The translations under genes and the position numbers were made by a program. Below the pieces are notes generated by a model that ran no database searches, was not told where the DNA came from, and worked only from the letters and a program-made list of their open reading frames with translations. A DNA stretch of 64,000 nt from Akebia trifoliata (taxonomy: Eukaryota > Streptophyta > Magnoliopsida > Ranunculales > Lardizabalaceae): the NCBI GenBank assembly GCA_017979445.1, contig CM030717.1, positions 23,237,288 through 23,301,287 of the forward strand. The letters are read 5' to 3'. Of the stretch, positions 48,857 through 61,075 are shown in pieces. Numbering within the stretch: position 1 is the stretch's first letter; every line of letters begins with the position of its first letter.

Positions 48857-49099
48857 ATTTGGAGGTTTAACAAACAATAGCACGGTCCTCTAATTCACCA
48901 ATCACAATGAACGAAATAATTAAAAAAAAATCAGAAAAAGATAAAACAAAAGAAAAATTATAAAACAAGTTCCAAATTGAACTAAATAACCCAAAATTAA
49001 TATACATGAAAACCTCTTTGTTAAGATCGAAAATTCTGTCGAAGCTACAAATAACTGACAATAATTAAACTAAATAAGACCAAATGATATTGAAATTAC

Positions 49100-49302
49100 T
49101 GGATCGGCAACATCTTTGGTGGAGGTCGGTGTTGTTATCGTTGTAGATTGGAGAATGAACCCTTGTACTTAACATGCCGCTTTTTTCCTTGGCCTTTTTC
49201 GCCCTTTCCAGCACATCCTCCTGCATGCAGCATTTCATTGCAAGAAACAATAAATCAATCTCTTTGGCAACCAAACCAGGCAGAAGTGACATGGCCAAAT
49301 CC
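49100..49302 (-). pseudogene. unassigned exon-like fragment in the CACTA element
   Basis: After a splice-acceptor-like TTAATGCAG, the minus strand reads AQLLDLAMSLLPGLVAKEID and LLFLAMKCCMQEDVLERAKK, then a basic tail. The amphipathic helices and composition look like a HEAT/ARM-type protein; ribosome-biogenesis RRP12-like proteins are one possibility, not established. A frame of 79 codons is open. Confidence 0.4.
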
Positions 49303-49568
49303 AATAGCTGGGCCCTGCATTAAGAGGTATAATGCTTAAATATGTTAGTGTGGAGTGTTTTTACACCTAGTTTAGGATGGACGCATGTCATCTCACAAGA
49401 ATGTGTTTGAACTTAGTGTGAAGCAACTATACTAACGTTCAAAAATATGCCTTAAATACAGTCAAATAGAGAAGCTTGATCTTACCTCATAATAAGAGTG
49501 TCCCTATTTTTGTCTTCTGCAACTGTTTTGAGTGTTTGCTTTGGTCCTTAACTCATAATCTCTTTATA

Positions 49569-49690
49569 CCTCAACAACAACTACTGCAACAAAGACTGTT
49601 GTCTGCACCGTCGGTCCTGTTTTCAACAACAATGGCTGTAGCTCCTCATAAACAACTGCAAACAGTTTATACAAGCAATTATTAATATCA
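49569..49690 (-). pseudogene. second unassigned exon-like fragment
   Basis: The minus strand is open for about 38 codons (YKLFAVVYEELQPLLLKTG then PTVQTTVFVAVVV) and ends in GAG followed by GTATAAAG, a possible splice donor. Its source is unknown; it may belong to the same gene as 49100-49302, which follows it in the minus direction. Confidence 0.35.
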
Positions 49691-50528
49691 ATTGAATTTG
49701 TTTTCTTTTGGGAATTTCTACTCCAGCTTCTTTTGTAGATTTAAGGATTTAATCCTAAAAGAAGAAGATTTCTTCTCTAGCTTTCTTGTAGATTTAAGGA
49801 TTTACTCCTGATTCAAATATGCTGTGTCATTTAACAGAAATTGTCGAAACCCAACAATTTCTTGGAAATTGTCTTCTAATGGGGCTACTACCAAATCAAT
49901 ACTTCCCTAAACATTCATGAGATTGATAAAAACGTGTTTTATTTTATTTTTTAACTTAAAATACGTGAATTATTCCAGAGAATAATACTTTCATTGAAGA
50001 AGAAAAAAAATTTGTGAATTTTTTACTAATAAAACGGCAGATTGCTAACAAGGGGCCCAACTAATTGTGTTTGAATTCAACTCCCCCAAGGGTCTGCTCT
50101 CCATTCTTGGTCAAGTCAATTATTATTTTCCCCAATGGTGGTTCTACTGGCTCTTTAGTCCTCCCAACTACTCAACTAGTAGTCAGACTTAATGTAGCCA
50201 ATGATATAGTGTTGGATGATAATTAAATAAGTCCAAGATACCTTCTTCCATGCCCCCCCCCCTCTTTCGATTTCTCTTCTAATTCCAGCATTTTACCTAT
50301 ATTTCCTAATAAATAACATTTCATGAAAAAAAAAATGCTGCAACACTTGTACATTCCACCAAACATTTGCATACCAAGTATCATTGGGAAAACAACATCT
50401 GCAGTGCTAGAGAGCATCATAATTGTTGTACTGGACTGGAGTTGTTCAAGCTAAAGAGATTGATAAAACAAATTGGTTGAGTTATGTCATAACAAAACAA
50501 GAAATATGTATATATAAAAAACCACTAC

Positions 50529-52660
50529 CTTCAATACTGAAGTTAAGATAATGGCCCACGAAAACGACTGCATTCCGAGGGTATAAATGAGCATCAACTG
50601 AAATCTGAAAATAGTAAATTTCAAACAAATAGCAAATAAAAAATCATTTTTTCTCATATGCTGCAAATGGAAACAGACAAGTCATTTCAATGGAAATACG
50701 AAAGATCAACAAATAGAAACATTGATTGCTGTAGAAGACATGTAAAGAGTTAGAAAATGAAGAAATAAAGTACCATCACATAGTCTGACTTCTGTGAACT
50801 GTTGTGAATTGATATCCGTATAAGAGCTCTACCATGGCAAATTGCCTTCAATTAGAATAACAAAGAGAAAAGGAGTTGAGAGTTGGATCAAATAGACAGG
50901 AAGAGCTTAAATTGATATAGACAGAAATGATGTGCATGTCTTCAAGATGAGAAAGTGAATGAATATCAGGATAATTATAGAAAAAAGGTAACAAAGATGC
51001 CAGGACGTCCAAAGCGTGATTCCTCCCTGATTGCATGTTTTTTGAACCATGAGAGAATTCAGAAGCTGCATAAAATTATAACGATGCCAGCAAACCTTGA
51101 GGTGAATATTTCCAGAGCTATCACGTGTGTCATTAATGGTCACAACATCTGGATAATTAGTCTCAGCATCAAATTGAACCACATCATAAGCTTCATGAAA
51201 GGAGTTTCCTAATCAAAAGATGGTGAAGCCCCAAAGTCAGAATACATAAAGATAAATGGTTAACAATTGATTTAAATTGTTGAACTATAAATACCTAGAG
51301 CATCACGATAGTTTAGTTCAAGTTCAAGTTTAGCACCAACAGCAAGGTCAACCACATGGCAAGGGAAGTCCTTAGAACCTACTCTTATTTGAGCCACCTA
51401 GTCATAAAATAAAGCACCCACACAATAAGAATTTAAACCAATCCAATAATGTCAAGAAATTAGACTGCGGGTTTTACATTGAGAACAAGTTATAGAAAAG
51501 GCTCACAAATTTCCTCAAGGCGTATAACTATTTCCATGTAAGAAATTATAATATCAAAAAGATAATGGAAATGCCTGATATGCAGGTCAAAAGGAGACTG
51601 GAGACATATACTTAGTTTTATATGTATACTTAGTTTTTCATTGTCAAGAAAATTTAAACAATGACAAAAGGCAAAATTAGACATTTTTAATGGTAAAAAA
51701 TTGTACTTTCCAAATAAATCTACGTAAAGATTATACAATCAAATCAGAAATTAGTGTCTTATTTAAATTAAATACATTTATTTTATTCAACTTTTAGTGA
51801 GGCATGCGCCTTGTGCACCCTTGCACCTTGACTGAGGCAAAGTCAAGAAATGTGCCTTGCTACGCCTCGTTCACACTACCCCGCTGATATGTATGACAAT
51901 GATTTCGGTTTGCCCCACCTCGAGGCGTGCCTCGCCTTGACTATACTGAAAGGAAGTTTGTTGTGCCCAATTATGTGTGTTTCGTAAACATCAAAGAAAA
52001 TAAGATTTATTGCACAATTATGTGTCTCGTAAACATGATAGATAGTAAGATTTATTGCTTTAGAAACTTTGGCTTCGCAAAACATGGATGTTAACAAGTT
52101 TGGGAAAGTACTTAAAATGTTGACCAGATCCAATTTAATGAACTTTCAGTTCATAGGATCACATTTTCTTCTCCCATTCATTTTTTGTTTTTGCCTTTGA
52201 CTCGGTTTATTAGTCATTAGAAGAACTACTTAGTCATTAGAAGAACTACTAAGTATAACCATGAAATATTGATGTAATACAGCGATTCAAAATTTTCAAC
52301 ACAGGTTTCTAACATATATAAAAACTGAGATGAGAATAGCGAAACATAGTTAAATTTAACAGATACAGCAGAACGATAACACTACTGTAATAGTTACATA
52401 CATCACATCATGTAAGAGTCGTGGATAACATAAGTAGACATACCTCTGCCACCCTTACACAAGATGCAATTTCAGTTCTTCCAGTTGTTCGATCTTTTGC
52501 CTGAATGCAACCAAGATTATTACTCTCCCTTGTCTTTATTCTACTCCCATCAACAGAAATAGCATCCTGTTGAATCTCTTCATTCTTTCCACCGTAAGGT
52601 CTCAATAAAGAGTAAATAATAGTCCCTTTGAGTCTGTATAAGGAGCAGACATAGTATTCC
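50529..52660 (-). pseudogene. GP210: five exons resembling nuclear pore protein GP210, captured in the CACTA element
   Basis: Five pieces in order on the minus strand, with introns bounded by GT and AG: about 52660-52444, 51397-51295, 51208-51096, 50845-50774 and 50604-50529. They read through in compatible phase: TGRTEIASCVRVAE, VAQIRVGSKDFPCHVVDLAV with ELNYRDAL, GNSFHEAYDVVQFDAETNYP with SGNIHLK, AICHGRALIRISIHNSSQ with KSDYVM, and ISVDAHLYPRNAVVFVGH with LNFSIE. This matches the plant GP210/NUP210 nuclear-envelope pore glycoprotein as I know it (SCVRVAE, VDLAVGA, ETNYPDVV, GNIHLK, HGRAL, QKSDY). Frames are open and splice sites look usable, but only a small part of the large protein is present. 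Confidence 0.7.
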
Positions 52661-53429
52661 ATTGGAGCCAACCTTCCAAGCCTCCCATATCAGATTGCCA
52701 GTAAATCCCCAACCAAAATAGAGCATACTTCTCTAAGTTTAACTCAACTACTATTTAGGACTCCTAGTTTAATTCTCGTAATTTGAAGCATACCAAAGAG
52801 CTGAACAATGGTAAACGCAGCTCAATTTGGAAGGGGCGTATATTGATCAAGAACTATTTGTTGGAACTAATTAGAGGTGATGAGTAGCATAGTAAGACTG
52901 GTGATACTAGTCAAGCTTTATAAATAATACAAAAAATGCAATCAAACTACTTGAATCAAATTAAACAAACCATAACTTCTCAAAATCTCACCGTAGAATA
53001 TCTACTTGAATCCAACGAGAAAGAAAAAAAATGGTGAAAAAATTCAGATCTAATCATATCAAAACACTCAGATCTATGAAATCATTTGGATCCTTAATCA
53101 AATTTTTATTTGTTTTTAGGTTTTGTTTCGTGTAAAATTAACACATTTGGGAAACAAAAAATCAAAATTAATATATTTTGTGAAATCCAAAACCCTAGAT
53201 CTCATCCTCATCAATCTGAACAACGCTATGGATCCATCAAATAAAAACTAGATACAAAATATATAACATTGTAAGGTATTAAAAAATAAAAAAATTCATA
53301 CATCACTCTAACGATTACAAAGAGAAACCCTAGAAACAACTTCAACCAAATCAAAATGCTTGATTTGCATTAAAATATACGCATATCAGGAGTCATTAAT
53401 TAAGATCAAAGAAACAATAAGATTCTTAC

Positions 53430-53486
53430 AAGATCCACGTTCTCGTTCTTGATCTCTTCCAAACCGAATCCTGTGTTGGCAGCCAT
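53430..53486 (-). pseudogene. first exon of a plasma-membrane H+-ATPase, captured in the CACTA element
   Basis: The minus strand starts ATG at 53486 and encodes 19 codons, MAANTGFGLEEIKNENVDL, ending at a donor GTAAGAATC. LEEIKNE.VDL is the conserved N-terminus of plant plasma-membrane proton pumps (AHA/PMA), where an early intron is plausible. An untranslated-leader-like, A/T- and TC-rich sequence lies upstream to about 53640. The next exon of a pump was not found; on the minus strand the next coding pieces are GP210-like. The first exon may therefore lead a chimeric transcript. Confidence 0.6.
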
Positions 53487-53971
53487 TTTTACAGAGAAAT
53501 CAAAGATCAAAGATTTAAGATCAAAACGTCTATGTGAAATCGAAGAAGAAGTTCAAAATCTCAACTTGCTCACTGACTACTCTATAGTCTGTCATTCTCT
53601 CTCACTCATACTGAATCAGATTTCTTACCCATAGAAGACGTAGGGAAGCAAAGGATTTAAAAACAGAAAATAAAAAAGTAAAAAAACAAAAAAAAAAATT
53701 CGATCGAGAGAGAGAGATAAAGGGCGAGGTCGACCGTGAGAGGTCGATCGATGATTGTGAGAGAGAGACAAAGAGAGAGAGAAACAGTGAGAGAAGCAGA
53801 GAGAGTGATCGACCGAATGAAAGCTAGAGAAGAAATCTTCTTCTCAAGTGAGAGTGATCGACCGAGTGAAGAAAACGTGGTCCACGCGCCGTGGAGTTTT
53901 GGATTTTAAAATTCGTCGGGCCAGGCCCAACAAATTTTTTTATACAAATTTGATATTTTCACGTAGTGCAT

Positions 53972-54180
53972 ACAATCTCAAGCTTAGTCGATCGAATAGG
54001 AATTTAAGTATACGTCTTCGTGATCCATTGTCGACAATTCTCACAAAGAAGGGTAGTTGTAGAAACTTCAATTTGATCGAACAAGCCCAAGAAGTCAATC
54101 GAATCTAATGATGGATGACAAATTGAGAGAATTTTAAATCAGGTGGGATCCAATCAAGCAAATCAGACCAATCAAAACTT
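53972..54180 (+). other. unassigned sequence right of the CACTA element
   Basis: Continues 48205-48661 after the insertion. No gene recognised; CGATC-rich near 53990 and 54080. Confidence 0.4.
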
Positions 54181-55367
54181 AATTAGAAATATTATTCTTT
54201 TCCTACCCCTTAGTGACAAATGGCCAAGTATAAGCTCGCCTAGATGTTGATTACTTAAAGATTGTGTGTACTGACCTTTATTTGATTAATGTTCAGGCCA
54301 TTTTTAACATTGGTTTTTATTTACCTATTTGCAAGGCAATTTTATTTTGATCATTGCTCACCAAAAGCCAATTCAATTGGGTAGTTACACAACCCATGTG
54401 TACACGAGATTTGGTTAAGAAAATTACTTTTTAAGCATTCCCTAATTGGTTTTTAACTCAAGAAAATCCCACATAATTCCCTCAATGCCCATGCATTAAC
54501 CTTTGCATAATTTTCTCACAAAGGCTTTCTTATAATCTTCTAATCTTGACCCCAAGTCAAGCTTGGTCCCCACTTGAGTCCAATTATTTATCTTACCCCA
54601 ATTTGTTAAGACACATTAGAGATGGTTTATCTTTTACCCGTGTAGCTTTCTTCAAAATCCTAGGAGGATTCATGAGATTCAATATAATTTGACTCAATTC
54701 AAGAGCTCATGGCCATTTTATCTTACCTAGATAAAATTCTAGGACTAAAAGTATCTGAGGACCTTGAACTTGAGTCAATCTAGAGAAAAATAGGCTAAGT
54801 GACATGTAATTAAGGGATAAGTTTTTGGACTTCTTTTTCACTTACCTAAGTGACATGATTGCTAAGACTCATAAGCCTGTAAAAGACAATCAATGACTAT
54901 TTGATGAAGGGAAATTGGAGTTATTCTATGTAATTTTATTGGGAATATTAGGATTTTGAACAAATTTATTCTCAATGGTCTCAAACAAATTATAAATAGG
55001 ACCCCTATCCAAGGTAAATGAAGAGAACTCAAGCCACCTAAAATTCTATCTATTTTCCTCCTCAAAGCTCTCTAGCATCCCAAAACTCTATCCAAATCTA
55101 GTCTCACCCATCCAAGAAGATAAAATCAAGAAGAAGAAGAAGAAGAAACAAAGGTGGAGAGTAGTTTAGTTTCTTATAATAATCCCTTCTCATTCCCCCT
55201 ATCCTACCTCTCCTATTCTTTACGTTCAAGCTTTCTTTTACTTTCTAATAAAGTAATTCTTTAAGTTTCTTAGTTTAAAGGCTAGGGTGGTAGAGAGTAA
55301 TCCCTCCCTGTAAAGTAATCTCCTCTTGTAAATCATTGATAAGCTTCATAATGAGCATTTTAATTCT
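54181..55367 (+). mobile_element. Tat-type LTR copy 1, truncated
   Basis: It aligns with 55690-56740: shared blocks include a CCCATGTG...GAGATTTGGTTAA segment, TATAAATAGGACCCC at about 54985 (TATA candidate, plus strand) and a closing TAATCCCTCC...TCTCCTCTTGTAAATCATTGA. It breaks off where copy 2 begins. Confidence 0.65.
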
Positions 55368-57057
55368 ATAGACACCCCATTTTTGCCTAGGCCAAGCCCA
55401 AGAGCACCAAAAACCTTCCAAGAAGGAGGCTTGACCAAGGAAAATTTCAGGAGGATTTAAAATCCCCAATTTTCAAGCAACCACGATATTTAAAGGCCAT
55501 TTATGAAAAAATGCTTAATTTTTTGCCTAGCCAAGGGTAACCCATGACCAAGAGAAAGTTTTTGCTTGGTATGGGAATAACCTACGGCCAAGCATAATTT
55601 TTGCCTGGTCTAAGGGTTACCCACAGCAAAACATAATTTTTGCTTAGTCCAAGGGTGACCTACGGCCAGGCATAATTTTTTTTTAGGCTTTGGATCAATT
55701 CCATTTCAAACCCACATGTGTTCAAATTTGGTTAAAGATAATTACCCTTTAACCCACTTCTTAATGAATTTTGCCCTAAGAAAATCCTTCCATTTTACTC
55801 TTTTGCCCATCCTTTAATTCTTCAATAAATCCACCATCATGATCTTCTTGTAATTTCTCTATTCTTCCAAGAAAGACCACTGGTCAAATTGGTTCCCACA
55901 AGTATAATTACTATCTTAATCTCATTTCATTAAAACTAAACCTATGTCCTCTAAGCCCATCCTCAATTTAAAAAGGGTCAATATAATTATACCAAGTTCA
56001 ATAGGTTTTGATAACTTTGCCCAACTTAAATAATTCCTTAGAACTTGTGAACAAATACATTCTTTACCTTACATTGTTAGAGGAATAGTTAGGCTAAATG
56101 AACTTAATGTCCAAAATTCAAGTTCATATTTACATGCCATCTAGACTAGTTCTCTAGGATTTGATTCAAAGCCAATGGCCTAGGACTCTTTTACCTTTCT
56201 CAAGGAATTCTCTAAAAACTATGACCTTTTACAATTTTATCATCTTTATCATCATGATTGGTGAGACCTATAGGTAAGTAAAAGACCATCAAGTCCAAGC
56301 AGAAGAAAGGTAATTTGGGTTCTCTTTAGAGGTTTTATTCAAAATATTGAGAACCTTATGATTTAGGATAAGTTTATCCCCTCATTCAATACAAAAAAAG
56401 AGTTCAAGAGATCTAAAATTCTGACCAAATCTATCCCAAACCTCTTTAAGCCTACCTATTCTCTCAAAACCTCTCTAAAAACCCCTAGAAACTCAACCTA
56501 AGACTAAGAAAAAAAAGAATGAAGAGAAGAATAAGACTAAGGTGAGGTTAAACCCTCCATTCTCCCTTCTAATATTCTCCTTTTTATTAGCCCCTCTTTA
56601 TTTTAAGTAATTTTCTTATTTGCAAGTTTAATTTCATGTTTTTTTAATGTAGTCTCCTAGATTTTTAGTCTAGATGCTTGGGGAGAGAGGGTAATCCCTC
56701 TTTGAGTTAATCTCTCCCAATAAGTCATCAATAAATTCCTTGAGAACATTAGAATAAGTTACTTTACTTTCATTTACTCTTATGCAATTTAATTTCTATT
56801 GCATAGATGCTTTCAATTCCTTACAATTTTAATTCTAGAATAACTATCTTTTATCTTGTTTTTGGAGGTAATCTTCTCTTAATAAGACAATCACATACAC
56901 TTTGCACACATTGACTTTTAAAAATGGCTACAAAAAAGAGTATAAGTCTCTATAAACCTATATTCAACCTTTAAAACCAACAAAACTAGTCCACAAATAG
57001 ATAAAATCTCATACATAAGGTCCCTAGTCTTCCCATAGTAATGTCCAACTCATGGAC
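55368..57057 (+). mobile_element. Tat-type LTR copy 2, left part
   Basis: It opens with GACACCCCATTTTTGCC at about 55370, a typical Tat LTR start, and includes a 39-bp minisatellite, the block homologous to copy 1, and GGAGAGAGGGTAATCCC. It is split at 57057 by a Tekay-like solo LTR and resumes at 60509. Confidence 0.65.
55515..55685. repeat. 39-bp minisatellite within a Tat LTR
   Basis: About four copies of a 39-base unit with the core CATAATTTTTGCCTGGTC and AAGGGTTACCCACGGCCAAG-like half. CATAATTTTT recurs at 55593, 55632 and 55671, spacing 39, with older copies to the left. Confidence 0.85.
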
Positions 57058-60000
57058 TGTGGCGCCCCGCCAAATGCTAACACAAATCCCAAGGTACTAG
57101 GTGGCACCTCGAAATTTCGGCATGGTCTCCTCTGTTTATGTTAGCGTTTCACGGAACTCAAACCTGATAAACCAATTTATAACAAAACCTGTATATAAAA
57201 ATGTAGATACAGGAAAATAACAGCGGAAGACTAATTACATCTAACATGTAAGTAGATCAGAGTGCGGAAGATTTATCAATATACAGGCTTACCAAAACAC
57301 TCTCACTCTAACATAGGCCTAAACTCTCAATCCAAAAACTACATACATCCTGGGTGAAACTGACAACACTAAGGGATGTGGTCCTAGTGCTCACCAGGCA
57401 ATAAACTCTGATCGTCGATCTGATCGACCAGATACTCCTCCATTATTGACTTTACGCCTGCCTCAGTAGCTGCAAATGCTGAAACTAAAAAAAATAGGAA
57501 GGAAAGGGTGAGTAACAATGGTTACCCAGTAAGTCCACAGCCAATTCCTACTAATATCCCTTCCTAAGCATGATCAAATAAAGCATACTGAACATTTTAA
57601 TACATGCAAGGTTTTACAAGATAAAATACGATCAACTGGTACATATAGCCAGGGATGAGCAACTAAACAGTTTAAAAGTAACACATAGCATCAATCATCC
57701 ATACTCATTATACATTTTCCATTTTATGCAAATAATGTTGACAACATTGAAATAATAGACATGCTTCTCAGTTTATAATTCGAAATATAACAACAGATAC
57801 ATAATACAAATGGTGGAGTATTGGAATTAAAGAGTTGGGATTCACGACTGGATCGCTCCCAGTCAGGACAGATATTCCTCAATAACATTGTAGTTCCTGA
57901 TTTTTGTGGCTGGTCGTGTCTACCACGCTTGCGGACCATTTATCCGGCTCAGGCTGGCCGTTTGACGTGACCGTAAGCAATGGGTCTCTTTTCGATGTGT
58001 CAAAACGTTCGACTACTACTAGATTGTTAGTGATCACTGACTAATCATCTTCGTCTATGCCTATCAGGCGTGCATGTGATTCCCAAATGACACTCCACTC
58101 GTATACGACCACCTTTACAATACACGTTCACTGATAAAGATAAGAGAGGAATGAACCCGGATTCCAGTTGTGACTCCACTCTCATACGCGTCCCATACCA
58201 CGTATGAGTTTGGTGGTCCCTACCGTACATCCCAGGATAGTGCACCCCTCCGGATGATATGACATACTATCCCTTCAGGCATTCACAAACCCTTTAACAG
58301 CTCACAAAATAGCTACGTATATATATAGTTTTTCATTTGAAAAAAAAGAGAAATTAACAGAACAGGGTTGAGAATGGATATCCAGTTCCTACCATGCAAC
58401 TGTGGCCACCCGGCCTAAAATAAATAACAGTACTCAGCGCACGCGCAAACATAATCGGAAATAAACATGTAACCCTTTCATTAATAACCTGGATATCCTT
58501 TCACCAACCTACACACAACATACAATGTAAAAGGCAGACATTACCCCTCGGGTGCGATTCTGACAATTTACCGTTTCATCCCTTTCCCATTCTTTCAACA
58601 TTCTCATTTTTCGTCTTTTCAAATCAACCATCCATTTCCAATCTTTCAAGGTCATTATTTCGGTCTTTCCATTGAAAACCTTCAAAGTTTATTCACAAAC
58701 AAGGTCCCGATGATGCACGGGGCAAAAGCTGTTAAAAATAATGAAAGCTGGTGAAAATTTGGCTAAGTGTCGGAAACTCAATTTTTCAAAGTTCTCGAAA
58801 TTGAAAATGGGTTTTTCGAAATGAAAGTCTCGCTTACGAGATTCGACACCATATAGTTTTTGTAATCTAATTCAAAGTAATGTGAAAATTATTATATTTT
58901 GAAAACTTGTCGAAATTTACGTTTTGTTCTTAAAACCAAAATTTGGATTTTGATCCTTTGAGATTTGGATCTTAAAACCATTTCCATTGTTCCGAAATGG
59001 GGGGTAAAACCTTAATTTCATTAAAGAACTTAAAGTAAATGGAAAGTAAAAATTAAAGAGGACATTTACTTTAATGTTTTTGATGAAATGAAGGGTGAGA
59101 AATAGTGTATAAGGTGTGAGGAGGTCAAGCCAAGAGTCAGAACACTGTTCTGGTCAAAACTGTGTCTGTCGGTGGCTGTCGGTGGCAGAATCAAGATTTT
59201 GTCGGTGGAACCGACAGATTGGTCATCGGCAGATGTCGGTGGGACCGACGGTCCTGCCGACAGTATAAAATTTTCGGCGGTTCTTGATTTCATCGGTGGC
59301 AGAAGCTTCATTCTGTCGGTGGAACCGACAGAATGCCTTCGGTAGGTGCCGGTGGCACCGATCCTACCTGCCTACAGCCTGAACCTCACTCGAACTTTCG
59401 AGTTTTTGATCCCCTTTTTCGATTTCTTCTCCCATTCTTCTCACCATTCGACCCATCCACGAATTCTTAGTTAAAACTTGATAAAACATCATCAAAGCAT
59501 CTACTTCTACCATGATTTTGAAATCAAACAACAACTTTCTACGATTTAAATGCAAACAATAAGTTTTGTTTCAAAATCCTAAATGCACATTTGAGAAATC
59601 TAAAGTTACCAATAGGAATTGAAAGTCCCTTACTTGGTTGTGAACGCCAAGGATACAAGCTAGCACTACAAATCAGGGTTGGATGGCTCGAGAGTCGAGG
59701 TTGGGCTGACTTGGATGCGAAATGAGCGAGGGTTTGCAAGGTATCCGACAATGACGTTCTCCTTCGCTTCTACAATGAAGTATTGACCTGGCTCCTAACT
59801 CGATGAAGCCCTCGGATGGAATGTGTTGAGGTTTACTCGAGCTACCCGGCTGGTTTTGATGGAGGATGGGGAAAACGAAAAAGAATGAACAACCAAAGGT
59901 GGTGAAGTTGTAGCCCTCGTCGTGGCCGACAACTTTGCCTTCTTCGTCGAGGTTCAACTCGACTTCGTTCGCGCACAAACTTGACGGAAATGGGTCGAAA

Positions 60001-60508
60001 CCCTAGGGTGGAGAAGTGGCTGTCGTTTGGGATTTTCTTAGAGAAGAAGAGGAAAGAATGAAATAAAAGAAATCAGATCCCTTTTTATAATAAAGCTGAG
60101 GGGCATACTTGTAATTTCCCCCTTATTTCTAGTTTCGATCGTAACTTAACTATTCGGACTCGGAAAACGACAAACGAATATACCATTTCGAATAATTTTT
60201 CGATTTGGATCTAATGGTGTCATCAAATCTTTTCGATTCTCGCTCTAACGAAATTACACTGTTTTGGGTCCCACTTAACACGAAATTCGAGGATTCTATA
60301 ACTTCTCTATCCGAATTCGAATTCGGACTTGCTTACAGGCTAATGTATATATTTCGATCCTTTTGAATCTAATGGCGAAGTTGATTTTCTTCAAAATTAA
60401 TCATAACAAGATCCGAGTATTTTACTCTAAGTCTCTCCTTCGATATTTTCTTCCAAATCTCACCATTTAATTTCCTCGAGATATGAGTTGAAAATCCGGG
60501 GTGTTACA
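57058..60508 (-). mobile_element. Tekay-family solo LTR (copy E)
   Basis: 3,451 bases from TGTGGCGCCCCGCC to CCGGGGTGTTACA, flanked by TGGAC (57053-57057) and TGGAT (60509-60513), a duplication with one change. It aligns with copy B along its whole length, including the palindrome array and a minus-strand TTATAAAAAGG at about 60085. It lies inside Tat LTR copy 2. Confidence 0.88.
59166..59362. repeat. palindrome array in solo LTR E
   Basis: Perfect inverted repeats GTCGGTGGAACCGAC (59201-59215), GTCGGTGGGACCGAC (59235-59249) and CTGTCGGTGGAACCGACAG (59313-59331, eight-base arms), plus CGGTGGCACCG near 59351. The array begins 53 bases from TATAAG at 59108-59113, nearly the same spacing as in copy B. 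Confidence 0.88.
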
Positions 60509-61075
60509 TGGATACCTCCTAAAGGTTAAACCAACAAAAAAATGCTCCCAAGTGAGCGCATAACCCTTTAAAAGAGTCTTTGGATCCAAAAAGGTGATAT
60601 TCATGTGGGTTTTCATTAAAATCTTAGACTTACAAAAAATTTCAACAAGCATCTTCTTTTATTTTTATTTTGCTCATTATCTTAAGTTGTTCATTTTCTA
60701 GAGCTAGACTATAGTTAAATTTTCTTAACTTTTCTCTATAATCTCTTTTATTTTCAAAAATTGAAAAGAGACTTCTTAATCATACCATTTGGTCATATAT
60801 TAGCAACCATCTTAGGATGGGATGGACAAGGTGCCTAACACTTTCCTTGTCCTTCAATCGAATCTCCTTACCTTAGATTTTTAAAAAGACCATTTTTCTT
60901 TATCCTTTAGATATGTGAATCACTACAAGCCAACAAAACATAATTTTAAAAAATCCTTTATAGTGTCCATTCACACTTTAATTGAATGGTAGCGACTCCT
61001 AAACCCGTGTAGATGAGCTAAAAACCTTTCCAAAGGTTTCGAAGCATGTGTATCTACATATTCCATAGCATAATG
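60509..61075 (+). mobile_element. Tat-type LTR copy 2, right part
   Basis: Continues copy 2. It carries the Tat end signature GGTGCCTAACACTTTCCTTG at 60831-60850 and GAATGGTAGCGACTCCTAAA near 60982, then GTGTATCTACATATTCC. Confidence 0.65.

Larger units (their letters stand above)
48665..53968. mobile_element. CACTA DNA transposon carrying gene fragments
   Basis: 5,304 bases. The left end is CACTATGTGAAAA and the right end, read inward on the minus strand, is CACTACGTGAAAA, matching at 12 of 13 bases. The flanks CAT at 48662-48664 and CAT at 53969-53971 are the 3-bp target duplication expected for CACTA elements. Subterminal TTTGACGG repeats lie inside the left end. No transposase was found. 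The interior carries intron-exon pieces of plant genes on the minus strand, so it is non-autonomous and of the gene-capturing kind. Confidence 0.85.

Noticed and set aside
50223..50420. Minus-strand frame of 65 codons as another GP210 exon
   Set aside because: Its sequence does not follow the LNFSIE exon in any form I recognise and the start of the frame is low complexity.
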